Assembly: GCF_008641045.1 (NCBI RefSeq) | Contig: NW_022196313.1 | Span: 248,001 to 312,000, forward strand | Length of the DNA: 64,000 nt | Direction: 5' to 3' | From: Pistacia vera | Taxonomy: Eukaryota > Streptophyta > Magnoliopsida > Sapindales > Anacardiaceae | Part shown: positions 22,558 through 33,799 of the stretch, piece after piece | Numbering within the stretch: position 1 is the first letter of the stretch | Layout: each line of letters begins with the position of its first letter | Notes under the pieces: generated by a model | What the model saw: the letters and a program-made list of their open reading frames with translations, nothing else | Databases searched by the model: none | What the model was told of the DNA's origin: nothing | Translations under genes and position numbers: made by a program

Positions 22558-24206
22558 TTTGATTTGGCTATTAATTGCACATATGTGATTGGGTGCTAGA
22601 TTGGCATGTGTAGGTTTTAGTTTTAATTTTAAACCTATTGTTTTTCATTTGATTTTGTTGATGGAGTTTCTTTGAAGATTGGTTGGATTAGGGTTTCGAA
22701 AACCCTAAAGATGGTGGCTGATTTTCGGGGCTACACATGGTAGTCCATGGTTGCTCGTTGGCGTGCGCAACCCCCTTCTCCATGGTTATGCATTGCCACG
22801 TGCAGCCATCCTAACCATGGCTGTGCATGGTTGTGCATAGCCACTTGATCAGGGCTATGCATGGGTGCGCATAACCTCGGGGCAACCCACCCTTAGCACC
22901 TCTCCTGCTGCATGTTGGTGCATGTGACACTCCCTCTTTCTACGCATTGTCATGCACAGTTGCTGCTGGTTAAGCGTCGCCGCATGCCACCAGGCTGCCC
23001 CAAGGGCCCTTGGTCATGCCTTTATGCACGAATGCCCCTCTTTCAAAGGTGTGTGCCTTACAGTGCATTGCCCCCTGGCACATGGTGCCTGCCACACGCA
23101 AGCGTGCAACATTAGCACTAACATACCTAGCCTCCCAAGACTTATGGGCCTTGCACTATGTGTTTGGGCCTAGTGAGAGTGGCTTGTTTTGGGCTACTAG
23201 GGTTTAATGGTTGTTTTCGTTGGTGAGGATAAACCCTACGGTCTTTCATGTGGGAATTAGAGGGTTGAAAATGACTTATCGCGTTGTCGCGGGATAAGGA
23301 TATTTTAGGGAATGACATTTTGAACTTTTATGTTTAGCCATCACTAGAATAATAAGTTGTGGCTATTCTTGACTATTTAGTCCATTTTCAAACTAGAGAG
23401 GGACTAAACATAATTTACAAAGTTTAGGGACCAATAATAACTATGCAAAATTAAGGGGGTAAAGTAAAATTTACCCAACAATTCAAATATGGTAAATTTG
23501 AATTTATGCATTATATGATTGGTGTCTATTATGCATGGTGTTTTGTACTCGGCCATAGACCTTATGTTTTATTATTTTGAATTTGTTTGTTTTAAACAGG
23601 GTCTGCATGACCTACCTTACCTCCCATTCTTTAATGTAAATTCTCTTCTCATTTAAATCCCCTCTAATGTAACTCAATGTTTCTTTAAATTTATATGTAA
23701 AGTAGAATAGGCTTTGAAGATGAGGCAAAGGCGTGACGAATCCCAAAGATGTTTTATTCTTTGTAATAGAATAATAAACCTAGGGTGACCTATCAACTTC
23801 CTCTAAGCTCGAAGAAATTGGTGTTAGAATGGCCATGTACCAACGTGAGTTTATGGAGTATCTTATTTGTAGAAGCATGCTAAGGTTGAATGCCAAACAA
23901 TAACATGCTAAATAAGATAATAAAATGGTGAGAACTTTAAAGCATGAACCCCTCATAAAAGATATTAAGTCAAAAATAAATCGAGCCTTCCATCCCATAG
24001 GATTAATCAAACCATTGTTCATCGTGGTCTCACTTGCCCCCGTAGGGAGCCATTTCTACCTTTGGGAGGTTAATCATCATTGGAGTTTTTCCTTAATGGT
24101 AATGGGAACTAGGCATATTTTGCTGGATTTGCCTTCGTGAAAGGTTGATAAGTATAACTAGAGGCATGGTAGAGTAATGCATATTTAAAATGCACGAGTG
24201 GGCATT
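22558..24206 (+). other. Non-coding leader of copia D1
   Basis: The region between primer site and Gag matches, in reverse, the leader of element H (31990-33780). 22731-23110 is rich in GGCTATGCAT / ATGCATAGCC palindromes. The open frames at 22912-23207 come from this repetitive stretch and are not credible genes. The leader continues after the solo LTR, at 25590-25985. Confidence 0.65.
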
Positions 24207-25589
24207 GGTGTGCTATCGCAGGCAACCAAAATTAAAACCTAAAAACACATTCAGTAGTGGGAGTAGGGATCGTTCCCACGGAGAGTGTCTAGCCGGGTTT
24301 TATGGTACGTGAACAAGGATAGGGGGATTTGAGTAAAACAGAAACAATTTCAGGAAAAACAATTCAAATTAATCAATCAAAATAACAAACCTTGGTCCAA
24401 GTCAACATCCACCATCGGAATTTTACAACTGATCATCGATGAAAGTATATATAAATTCATACTTTGAGTATTCACCGTTAGAACTATTTTCCTATCTCTC
24501 CTTAGTTGTAGTTAATTAGAAAACAAGCGATCTAATTAATCTTACTACTAAACGACCCTAGACAAGCGCTAAAGGTTTAATCTAGTAGCAGTCTTAAGGG
24601 TTAGAGAAATCAATGAAGCTGAACAACACAAACACAAGCGGTTGTATTTAATTTAGTTGAATGTTCTTCTTAAGATTTAATAATTCCTGACGCAGCAAAT
24701 TCTTAAACCTTAATTACTCACAAGTTAGAGGGATCAAACAATTACGGATTTGATATCTAACTTAGCAGTAGATTGCAACAAATAATAAACTAGTAGGCCT
24801 CTTAGTAATTAAATGAAACAATCATGAAAATAGGCATAGAAGAACATCCAATACTCAAAACATATATTGAACACTAAAAAAAACAGATTAGATCTCACAG
24901 TTTTATTGATTCCGAGGCCTCCGTTTCCTTCGACCAAGTTATAAAAGTTTTAGCCGCTCATGGCCATAATCAAAACTCAAAAGAGAAATTACAGAAGAGA
25001 AGAAGGAGAGGCGTGTGTGTTCTCCTCCCTTTAAAATATCCAATTCAAATCTTTTTAATTTACTAAATCTCCTAAAAATATTCTAATATCCTAAAATGAC
25101 ATTTATCCTAATCGGATTAATTGAAAATAAAATAAAGTCCTAATATAAAATAGGAAAGTGTTGTTTCCAGCTATAACTTGCGTGCACCAGGTCTTCAAAA
25201 CTTCCAATAATAAACTACCTATTTGACTTGCATGACAATGCAGAATGTTCCAGAACGTCAGCAATGTAGGTGTGTCAACTTCAAGCCCGATTAGAACCTT
25301 GATGCAGCGAGTATCTCTCCAAACACAAAACATGAAAGTTTTAGATCTCTTTCTTCTAGTTCCATATCATTTTGAATCATCTCAATCGGAGCTTGGATGA
25401 GATAGTTATGCCCAGATTATGAAGCAATTTTGAAACTATCCGAATTCACCTAATTAGTTTCGTTTTGCATTTAATGCCTCCATTTGCATCCTAAATCAAA
25501 ATAGAATAATAATGAGTAAATTTAGGCAAAAAATAAGTATAAAAGACTAGACATTAAGGGCGTAAATATGACATTTTGCATTCTCATCA
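24207..25589 (-). mobile_element. Solo LTR, gypsy-like family B, second copy
   Basis: 1383 bp from TGGTGTGCTATC to ATTCTCATCA, flanked by GGCAT (24202-24206) and AGCAT (25590-25594), one mismatch. Deleting it rejoins the leader text, as the uninterrupted H leader near 32200 (minus sense) confirms. Collinear with 4453-5871. Confidence 0.9.
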
Positions 25590-25984
25590 AGCATGTAGTG
25601 TCCAAACTCACCGATCCGAAAGTTACACTTGAGGCCAATGGTTGGTGCCATTGGATTGTGTAATTGGTTTGTCTGCAATACTTACATTTGAGTTTAATAA
25701 GTTGGTGCTATTAAATGGTGTAAGCTAGAGCTTAAGGCCTACCTACTCATCCTACTTTGGTCTACTTGCCCCCGTGAGAGGTCAAATTAGGAATGATGGG
25801 ATTTTGGCCCACTAGGAAGACCAACAGGCCTTCCTAAGTTTAATAGTGAGGGCTATTAACTTGAATGAAAATAGTGGGAGCATATTAATTGATAAAAAGT
25901 CTTATTAATTAATAAAAGAATATTAACTCTATAAAATTTGTACCTGTAGAAATCCATTTAGTGGGTTGATGCCCATAGTGATCG

Positions 25985-26190
25985 ATCATCAAAAGGAAAC
26001 AGGCTGGATGGTAGTAATTTTATAGACATGCATTGATTGTACTTGGAGTTTGAAAGAAAATTATACCATTGGGCAAGCTCTGCCTCAAGAGCAAGGTGAT
26101 AACATCACCTAGGAACAGCAAGATGGATAAAGGTGCCAAAGTTGATCCTCATGTACCCAACATGATTGGGTATATCGATAGATTTGACAT
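25985..26190 (+). pseudogene. Copia Gag remnant of D1
   Basis: A short degenerate stretch encodes LDGSNFIDMH and, in shifted frames, KIIPLGKLCLKSK and NMIGYIDRFD, matching the N-terminal Gag of copia elements H and G. It breaks off near 26190 where the 3' LTR fragment begins, showing a large internal deletion of Gag-Pol. Confidence 0.6.
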
Positions 26191-26679
26191 CACCTATTCC
26201 AATTCAAATGGGAATTAAAAGGATTGTGATCCAATCGTGCATATATAAAAGGTCATTGTGTTTTGATTTAATAGAGCAATTCTGATAAAGTTAATTTTTC
26301 AAATTGAATAGCAAAATTAACTCTCCCATTCACGCCAAACCCTAGCCACCTTGTGAGTTTTTCTCACACTAATTTTTGCCACCGTCACTTAAGCCCTCTG
26401 ATTGATCTAGCTGTCAATCCTACAATGATCCCAAGCTTGCCTTTGTGTGGATACCAATGGACTCGATCCTATACTGCATCAATAGCGAAGTACTTGTGAA
26501 CAGTACATTTGAATAGTACCTTATGAACAGTGCTGGTGAACCATATTGAAAGTTCTAATCCGGAGAAGGAGCCACCAGCGGGAGGTATATCACATAACCT
26601 TGTATGGTTGTTTTAATTTATGTTGATTAATTTAATCAAAATCGTGATCTTGGGTAATGGAATCATGCCATGGCAATAA

Positions 26680-26710
<31 letters not shown>

Positions 26711-26731
26711 TGCCACAACATGTTTCCCACA
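26191..26731 (+). mobile_element. Truncated 3' LTR of copia D1
   Basis: Matches the last 540 or so bases of the D1 5' LTR (22000-22543), including GTGAGTTTTTCTCACACTAA and the terminal CTTGCCA...ACA with a long T-run. Its 5' part was removed by the deletion that took Gag-Pol. Confidence 0.8.
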
Positions 26732-26736
26732 ACCCC

Positions 26737-27087
26737 TAGGCTCCTTATCATATTGACAGTGAGTAGTATCGCGATTGATACTAATCAATCGTCTCACTAC
26801 ACATAGATCAAGATTGACCCCTATTAGGGCGTCATGGTCACTTGATAGATTCAAATTCAGCGAAATAGCTACCTATTAATGATATGGTTATCATACAATC
26901 AAATCTTTTCATCATACGTTATCTTATCAAGGCTGAGGTACAGAAATAGTGTCAACCTTAGATATCCTTGATATCTTTGTATTCAGTTACTAGACCAATG
27001 ATAGAAATAAAAAGTTGGATTGAGCAACAACTCAAACCCACTATGACCACAGACTTAGTGTCATTGCCATTTATTGAATTTTGCAAT
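26737..27087 (-). mobile_element. Copia LTR E, middle fragment
   Basis: Continues LTR E after D1. TAGGCTCCTTATCATATTG and the rest run parallel to 46670-46990 of the K LTR. It is cut at 27087 by the solo LTR beginning 27088. Confidence 0.8.
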
Positions 27088-29118
27088 TGTAACGACTCCA
27101 TTCTACTCATATTCTTTGAAAAATATACATAGTAATAATACATGTAAGAAAGCATAAAAATTGGGCCCAAAATTTTCTTTTATTAAACATACACATTCTT
27201 TATACAAAAGTTTGTATCATATACAAAAACATCAATAACAGCGTGGATAGTGTAGCCATATCCCTTCGCTTGCCGACGCCCATCCGACTGTATCCTCACC
27301 TAGATCCTACAAAACATAGAAAAACAACGGGATGAGCACAACTAAGGCTCAATAAGTAAATCCTCTACTCATCTATTCCCGTAACTCTCTCTCTAATTCT
27401 TTCCTTACAATTCTCATTTACACTCTCTTTTATACTCTCTTTGTTTTCTCTTTCTCGTAACTCTTTTCTACTAACTCACTCTTAGTAAGTCATGACCTCA
27501 TCTTACCGGATACACAGCCGGGACTCGTTCCCACTCTCCGTGACTTCTACTCATTCTAGCCGATCGGACTCAGTTATGCATGGATTCGGAACCTTTGGCC
27601 ATGTGAGTGTATAGCTCTCTCTCGGGTATAGCCCTCATCCGCATGCACTCTCACGGGCTACACCACTTCTCTCTCTATGCTCATGCCGCTCTCTCAATGC
27701 AGCGTACATGCGGGAATACTCTACCCTCACTCACAGGTTCCCCATCACACAACCTACTCTATTCTCTTGTTTAGCACTACTTTTTCTTTGGTCTCTAGTG
27801 CTCATTCTCTCTATTCTTTGAGTAGCTCAAACTCAATTTCTCTACTCTTGCTCAAACTAACACTCATAGTGTAGCTTATACTCAAAAATCTCTACTCTCT
27901 CTCAAGCTATAACTCAATACACAATTAAGGCATATGGATGGTTTATGCTCAATAATGAAATTAAGAAATGTCAATATGCAATGTAGCAAGAATTAAGGTT
28001 CACAATTCATGCTCATACTTCTCTTAGATATTTCATCAAACAATTCATGTGCATGCAAAATCTCAACTATAATTACTACTCTACTACATTCTCTAGCCAT
28101 CCAAATTGGGAGAAAACTCCCTCAAATAACTAGAAACCCTAACAAAGAAACATTTCCAAATAGGTTTACAACAAACTCCCTCCAACTTCTTCTATCAACC
28201 CAACTCAACATCATAGAAGTTCAACACTTCTCATACTCAACATAATCAATAAGAAATAATTACTAATCTTATCTCATCTCATCTTAACAACATTACACAT
28301 ACACAATCTCTACTCAAATGAATTCCTACACCTCAACTTAAATTGGATTTACTTACCTTGTGCAAAAGTGACTTCTCTAGCACTTTTCCTTTCCCTTGTT
28401 GTCTTGTCTTCTCTCTATAACTCAAAACAACAACAACAACAACAATAACCAAATAAGACTTCAATACAACCTTAGCAAAACTCACATCTAAAGCAAGAAT
28501 CCTTACCTTAGGATGCTTTAGATGAAATCTCTACTCAAAATTACTCAAAAGCTCTCTTAAATCCCTTAGAAAACTTGGAATAATTGAAAGAAAAAATTGA
28601 AAGAGAGTAGAGAAGGAGAATGGCAGTGGAAATGGATGAAATGAGGGTTTATTACACTTAACCCTTTTTAGCTCATGAGAAAATCATCACTTCCCAACTT
28701 TGCCCTTGCTCTTTCTTGAAAATTCCATCTATATCCTTTGATTTATTACACTTACACCCCCATACTGACCTATTCTCCATGTAATTTCCTTACATTTCAC
28801 TCCCCACTTTTCCTGCTAATTAGGGGTAGAATGGTCATTTAAGCCTTATGGAGAAATATCTAGAAACTTCATTAAACTTGTCAACTGTCCCTTCGCCACG
28901 GCGACGAAACTTTCGTCGCCTCGGCGAAAAAATACAGAGTCGACACCGCCTTACTCAAAGCCGCGGCGAAGACTGGAAAACAAAAATTTCCTCAACTTTC
29001 AACCAATTTCAAGGCAAACACTCAACCAACTCAATATACAAACTCAATTAAAGCTAAATCAATAAACATTTAAGCAAAACAGCAAATCTTAAGTACGTAC
29101 CTCAAGTGGGGCGTTACA
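27088..29118 (-). mobile_element. Solo LTR, gypsy family C, in LTR E, perfect TSD
   Basis: 2031 bp; on the minus strand it starts TGTAACGCCCC (plus 29118) and ends at 27088. Perfect GCAAT duplications at 27083-27087 and 29119-29123. It contains the family's segment reading GGGATGAGCACAA...CTCAATAAG on the plus strand. Three CGCC/GGCG palindromes occur at 28892-28972. Confidence 0.9.
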
Positions 29119-29123
29119 GCAAT

Positions 29124-29770
29124 GAAATAACTTCTCCCTACCCAGGAGTGATGAATCCTTTGTCAATCTACCATAGTTTTGATACACACCTTGATGTAGC
29201 CAATCACTACCATTCTGATATCTCTGAATAGAACTACATTGGGCTAGTGTCAAAGTACACCAATCGATGCACAAGGCGCTCTAATGATCTCAAGTATAAG
29301 GATCACATGCACCACCATTCGTTAGAGGATTTATTCCATAGACACTAGGGTTACAATCCATATGGAATCCTTAGGTGGGTCTGTCCAGTGAACTTGCCTA
29401 CAGCAAGCACCTATGTGTTGCACCAGTTTGTCAGCAAATAACCTTGATAAGTGAGATCAGTCACTGCCTTTCGATATGGTCATTCAACACTATGATACCC
29501 TTACCGTATTATCTGTGTCCTTGGTAAGAATAATACTAGGGCTATGGAAATTTCTAGAATGCCCACCATATGTGATCATAGGGTTCTCATTATCAAGATT
29601 TGAAAGACTTGATACCCTCATCATGGTTCTACCATCCTAAGGACATATATCAATACACACAATTATGATTTACACAATATAGAAGAATATGTCTTTTATT
29701 GATAAATAAATATTATTACAAAGAGTGAATTCTACAATAATTGATTGGCTCTAGGGCACCTACTCTAACA
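29124..29770 (-). mobile_element. Copia LTR E, right fragment with LTR start
   Basis: Resumes the LTR after the TSD and ends CCTACTCTAACA, which on the minus strand is the LTR start TGTTAGAGTAGG. It matches 47005-47683 of K closely. The next base begins a copia RT sequence (CATAAATGGATCTC...) in mid-frame, so this LTR inserted into, or was joined to, element H's RT. Confidence 0.8.
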
Positions 29771-30290
29771 CATAAATGGATCTCTTCAACTTACATACCT
29801 TTTCTGCTTGTCCATCAAAAACGAAACCTTTAGGTTATGTCATGTAGACGTCTTTTTCAAGATTTTCATTCAGGAAAACAATTTTGACATCCATCTACTA
29901 AATCTTATAATTGTGGTATGTAGCAATCGCTAGCATAACCCTAATGGACTTCAACATTGCTACTGGTCATAGTCAATCCCATGCTTTTGTTTGAAACCTT
30001 TTGCAACCAGTTGTGCTTCATAGGTTTGCACATACCCATCCATGTCAGTCTTATTCTTAAAGACCTATTTACAGTCTATGGGTTTGACCCCTTCGTGTGG
30101 ATCCACCAGATCCCATACTTGGTTCTGGTACATGGAGTCCATTTCAGATTTCATAGTTTTTAGCCATTTTGCGAAATTTGGATCCGAGAAGGCATCGTTG
30201 TAGGTTTTGGGCTCATCATCTTGATAGACCAATATGTCACCTTCTTGAGTCATGAGAAAACCATATCTCTCGGCTCATGACATATTCTCC
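29771..30290 (-). pseudogene. Copia H reverse transcriptase N-terminal part
   Basis: Minus-strand translation gives GDILVYQDDEPKTYNDAF and WLKTMKSEMDSMYQNQVW, the conserved start of copia RT, then a degenerate stretch down to LTR E at 29770. The catalytic YVDD part and RNase H are missing. Closely similar to the intact frame of element K. Confidence 0.85.
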
Positions 30291-31316
30291 CAAACCTATG
30301 AGGACCTTGTATTGGTCGTTCACTTTGTTACACTCTCTGTGGAGTGACCTCCTCATGATGCTCAACCATTTTCGTTGGCCCGTCATCCTGTCTGTTGTTT
30401 GATGCATCTTGTGGATCTAGAACTTCATCGAGTTCTACATTTATAACACCATCTTCTTTTAGAAGGAAAACTTTCTACTCAACTAAATTATAGAAATAGT
30501 ATCCTCTTGTCTTTTTAGTATACTCCACAAAGGTACATTTTTATGACTTTGAGCAAGCTTGTTCGAAGTCAATTTCTTGACATAAGCATCACAACCCCAA
30601 ACTCTTATATGAGACATAAGGGTTTTCACCTGTTCCACAGTTTATATGGTGTCGTATTTACTGATTTTGACGGTACATGATTCAGTGTATAAGTCAAAGC
30701 CTCTAGGGCATAACCCTAGAATAATGTGGGTAAATCTATGAAACTCCTTATGGATGAACCATATCAAACAAGGTTCGATTCCTCCTTTCAAACACTTTAT
30801 TGTGTTGCGGTGTATAAAAAAGTATGAGTTGAGATATTATCCCACATTCCTTAAGGTATGCATCAAACTCTAAGCTCAAGTATTCTCCTCCTCTATCAAA
30901 TCTTATAACCTTGATGTTCTTTCTCAGTTGATTCTATACTTCGTTCTTAAATTTTTTGAACTTGTCAAAGGATTCAGATTTATGTCTCATTAAGTAGAAA
31001 TATAAAAATCTACTGAGGTCATCAGTAAAAGTGATGAAGTAAGAATATCCACCTCTCGCTTGTACTGTTAGAGGTCCACATACATCACTATGGAAGATGC
31101 CTAATAGTTCCTTTTCCCTTTCATCATGTCTAGTGAAAGGTGACTTGGTCATGTTGCCTATTAGGCATGACTTGCATACCTTATAAGACTTCAAGTCAAA
31201 TGGGTCCAAAACTCCGTCCTTGTGAAGTTTTGCTATGCGAGTCTAGTTTACATGACCAAGCCTACAATGCCAAAGGCACATTTGATTAAAGCCATCAACT
31301 TTGGCTTTCTTATTCT
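30291..31316 (-). pseudogene. Copia H integrase with pre-integrase zinc motif
   Basis: Order on the minus strand: WHCRLGHVN (HH half of the zinc finger), then CKSCLIGN (CC half), then FHSDVCGPLTVQARGG with the first catalytic Asp, TFTDDLSRF, and IRFDRGGEYLS with the second catalytic Asp, with the QHN region after. Stops and frameshifts are present (for example after GHVN). The protease region that should precede it is missing (junction near 31316-31320). Confidence 0.85.
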
Positions 31317-31990
31317 CAATCATAAACATACCTGATGAAGAAGATGCATTCTTCTTATTGCTTGCTAGGAAGGCCTTGTAATGTTTCTTCTAATGGCCAG
31401 GCTTACCACAATAGAAGAAAACTACCATCCATTGTCACATACAAACTTAAGAGTATCCTAAGGTTTGGACTTGAACTTGGGTTTGGTGTTAGCCTCACCC
31501 TTACTTTTATCCGCCTTTCTATCAACATTAGGAACTACTATCACTACTGGCTTCGACCTTTTGCTCAACAATCCCTAAAAGAGCTCACGGAGGGACCTCT
31601 CATTCATGCTCATGTTATATATGAATTGAGAATTAGGTAAGGACTAAGTTGATTGCCAAGTCAATATCTAAACCAGAACCCAAAGTCTCAAATCTCTTTA
31701 TATACCCAATCATGTTGAGTACATGAAGACCAACTTTGGCACCTTTATCCATCTTCCTATTCCTAGATGATGTCATCACCATGCTCTTTGAGGTAAAGCT
31801 TGCCCAATGGTATAATTTTCTTTCAGATGCCTAGTACAATCCAAAGATATCAATACGTGTCCATAAAATTATTATCATCCAACTTGTTTCCTTTTGATGA
31901 TTGATCGCTATGGGTGTCAACCCATTCATGGATTCTACAAGTACAAATTTTAAACAAAGTTAATATCTTTATTAATTAATAAGGCCTTTT
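31317..31990 (-). pseudogene. Copia H Gag remnant
   Basis: Frame-shifted Gag; the part near 31330-31400 corresponds to the zinc-knuckle end and the part near 31680-31960 to the N-terminal region (NMIGYIKRFETLGSG, then KMDKGAKVG). It aligns with the Gag of G at 37431-38196 and the scrap in D1. No continuous frame. Confidence 0.7.
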
Positions 31991-33783
31991 ATTAATTAAT
32001 TTACTTCCATTCTTTTACTTAAGCTAATAGTCCTCACCATCAAACTCAGGAAGGCATGTTGATATTCCTAGTAGACCGAAATCCTATCATTCCTAATTTG
32101 ACCTCTCACGGGGGTAAGTTGATCAAAGTAAAATGAATAGGTAGGCCACAAACTTTAATTTACACAGTGTAACTTTCAGATTGATGAGTTTGAACACTAC
32201 ATGCCTATTCGTGCATTTTTAATTTGTACTACTCTACCATGCCTCTAGTGTATTTATCAACCCTTCAAGGAGGCGAATCCAGCAAAATACATCTAGTTAA
32301 GTCATAACCCATGACCATTAAGGAAAAACTTCAATGATGATTAACCTCCTAAACGTAGAAGTGGCTCTTCACAGGGGCGAATGAGACCACGACAAATGAT
32401 GGTTTGATTAATCCCATGGTGATGGAAGGCTCATTTTAATGTTGACTTAGTATCATTATGAGGGGTTTTTGCTTTAATTAATCTAACAAATTTTATATTA
32501 TTTAGCATGTTATAGTCTTGGCATTCAACCTTAGCATGCTTATACAATAAGACAAAAAAAACGTGTTGGTACATGGCTAATCTAAAACCAATTTCCTCGA
32601 GCTTTGTGGAATTTGGTAGGTCCCCCTAGGTTCATACATTCTATTACAAAAATGTAAAATCTTCAAGATGTCTTCACACCTTTGCCTCGTCTTCAACACC
32701 TATTCTACTTTACATTGAATATAAAGAAACCTCGAGTTACATTCGAGGGGATTTAGATGAGAAGAGAATTACATTGAGAGTTTTGGAGAGAGGCAGGACA
32801 CACAGGTTCTATTTTATAAAAATTACAACATCCATAAAACATAATAAATCCTAAGGTCGATGGCCAAGTACCAAACACCATGCATTATCAACACTAATAA
32901 GATATAACATATATTCAAATTTACCAAATTTCAATTTATTGGGTAAATTACTTTATCCCCTTCTTGCAAAATTTGAGTATAGTCCCTGCCCAATTTGAAA
33001 ACAAATTAAACAGTCTAGAATAGCGTCAACTTATTCTATTCCTAATGTTGGCAAAAACATTCAGAACGCCACCTTAAAATCCCTAAAACGCCCTCCCTTT
33101 CACCTTTTAATTCACACACGAAAGCTCACAGGATTCTCTCTTTGATGGGACATTGGTAGCGATGACTACCAATATCGTAGCAGCCCAAAAATTGAGCCAC
33201 TCCCATTAGGCTCGCGCATGTAATGGGAAGCCCAAAAATTATTGGGCGGCTACACATGTTAGTGCACAGCCTTGGCCTATACTGGTAGGACAGTGTCGTA
33301 TGCTTGCGCTCACAGCAGACATTAGGCGTCTTGGACAGGTGCCTAAAATAGGCATTTAGATAGGGCTATGCACGGTGAAACGCTTACCCTATGTTGTGGC
33401 CAGCCGTGCGTTAATGCACGACCAAGGGCTTGGAAGATGTAGCCTAGATAGTTTGTTGTGCGTGCTAGCATACAACTTGCATGGGGGTTGTGCGTGGTTC
33501 AATGGTTGTGCATAGCCCAGATAAAAGGGGGTTGTGTGCAGAAACGTACAGCCAGGGATTGTGGCTATGCGTTCAGGGACAGCGGCTGTATGCAGAAAGG
33601 CGCAGCTAGGGAAAAACCACTAGATTTTTAGGGTCTTTGGAACCCTAATTTACAACCAATTTTACAATAACTCATTCAACAAAATTAAATAAAATTATAC
33701 CAGGTGTAAAGAAATCAAATTAAACCCTAATCATTGCATACTAGCACACACCAAAATATACAAGTTGTAGTTATCAAACCTAA
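31991..33783 (-). other. Non-coding leader of copia H
   Basis: Lies between the primer site and Gag, about 1.8 kb, without coding frames. It matches the D1, G and K leaders in parts (for example CATTGTAATT...ACCTCGAG and the CATGCC...CTAGTG segment). The stretch 33140-33620 is dense in TGTGCATAGCC-like words, the same position as the palindrome stretch of D1. Confidence 0.7.
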
Positions 33784-33795
33784 GATCTGATACCA
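33784..33795 (-). promoter_or_regulatory. Primer binding site of copia H
   Basis: On the minus strand TGGTATCAGATC, an initiator tRNA-Met site with a changed eleventh base, 4 bases from the LTR. Confidence 0.75.
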
Positions 33796-33799
33796 TTTT

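Larger units (their letters stand above)
19662..26731 (+). mobile_element. Defective copia element D1, nested in LTR E
   Basis: Starts TGTTGGAGTAGG and ends TTTCCCACA, flanked by ACCCT (19657-19661) and ACCCC (26732-26736), a duplication with one mismatch. Joining the flanks restores the LTR E sequence GTGTGACCC-TAGG. It contains a 5' LTR (19662-22543), a primer site, a long non-coding leader, a scrap of Gag and a truncated 3' LTR. Protease, integrase and RT are deleted. Two solo LTRs (19978-21603 and 24207-25589) inserted later. Confidence 0.82.

Noticed and set aside
22912..23207. Three overlapping plus-strand open frames (65-73 codons)
   Set aside because: They overlap in all three frames, lie in the palindrome-rich copia leader and resemble nothing known.
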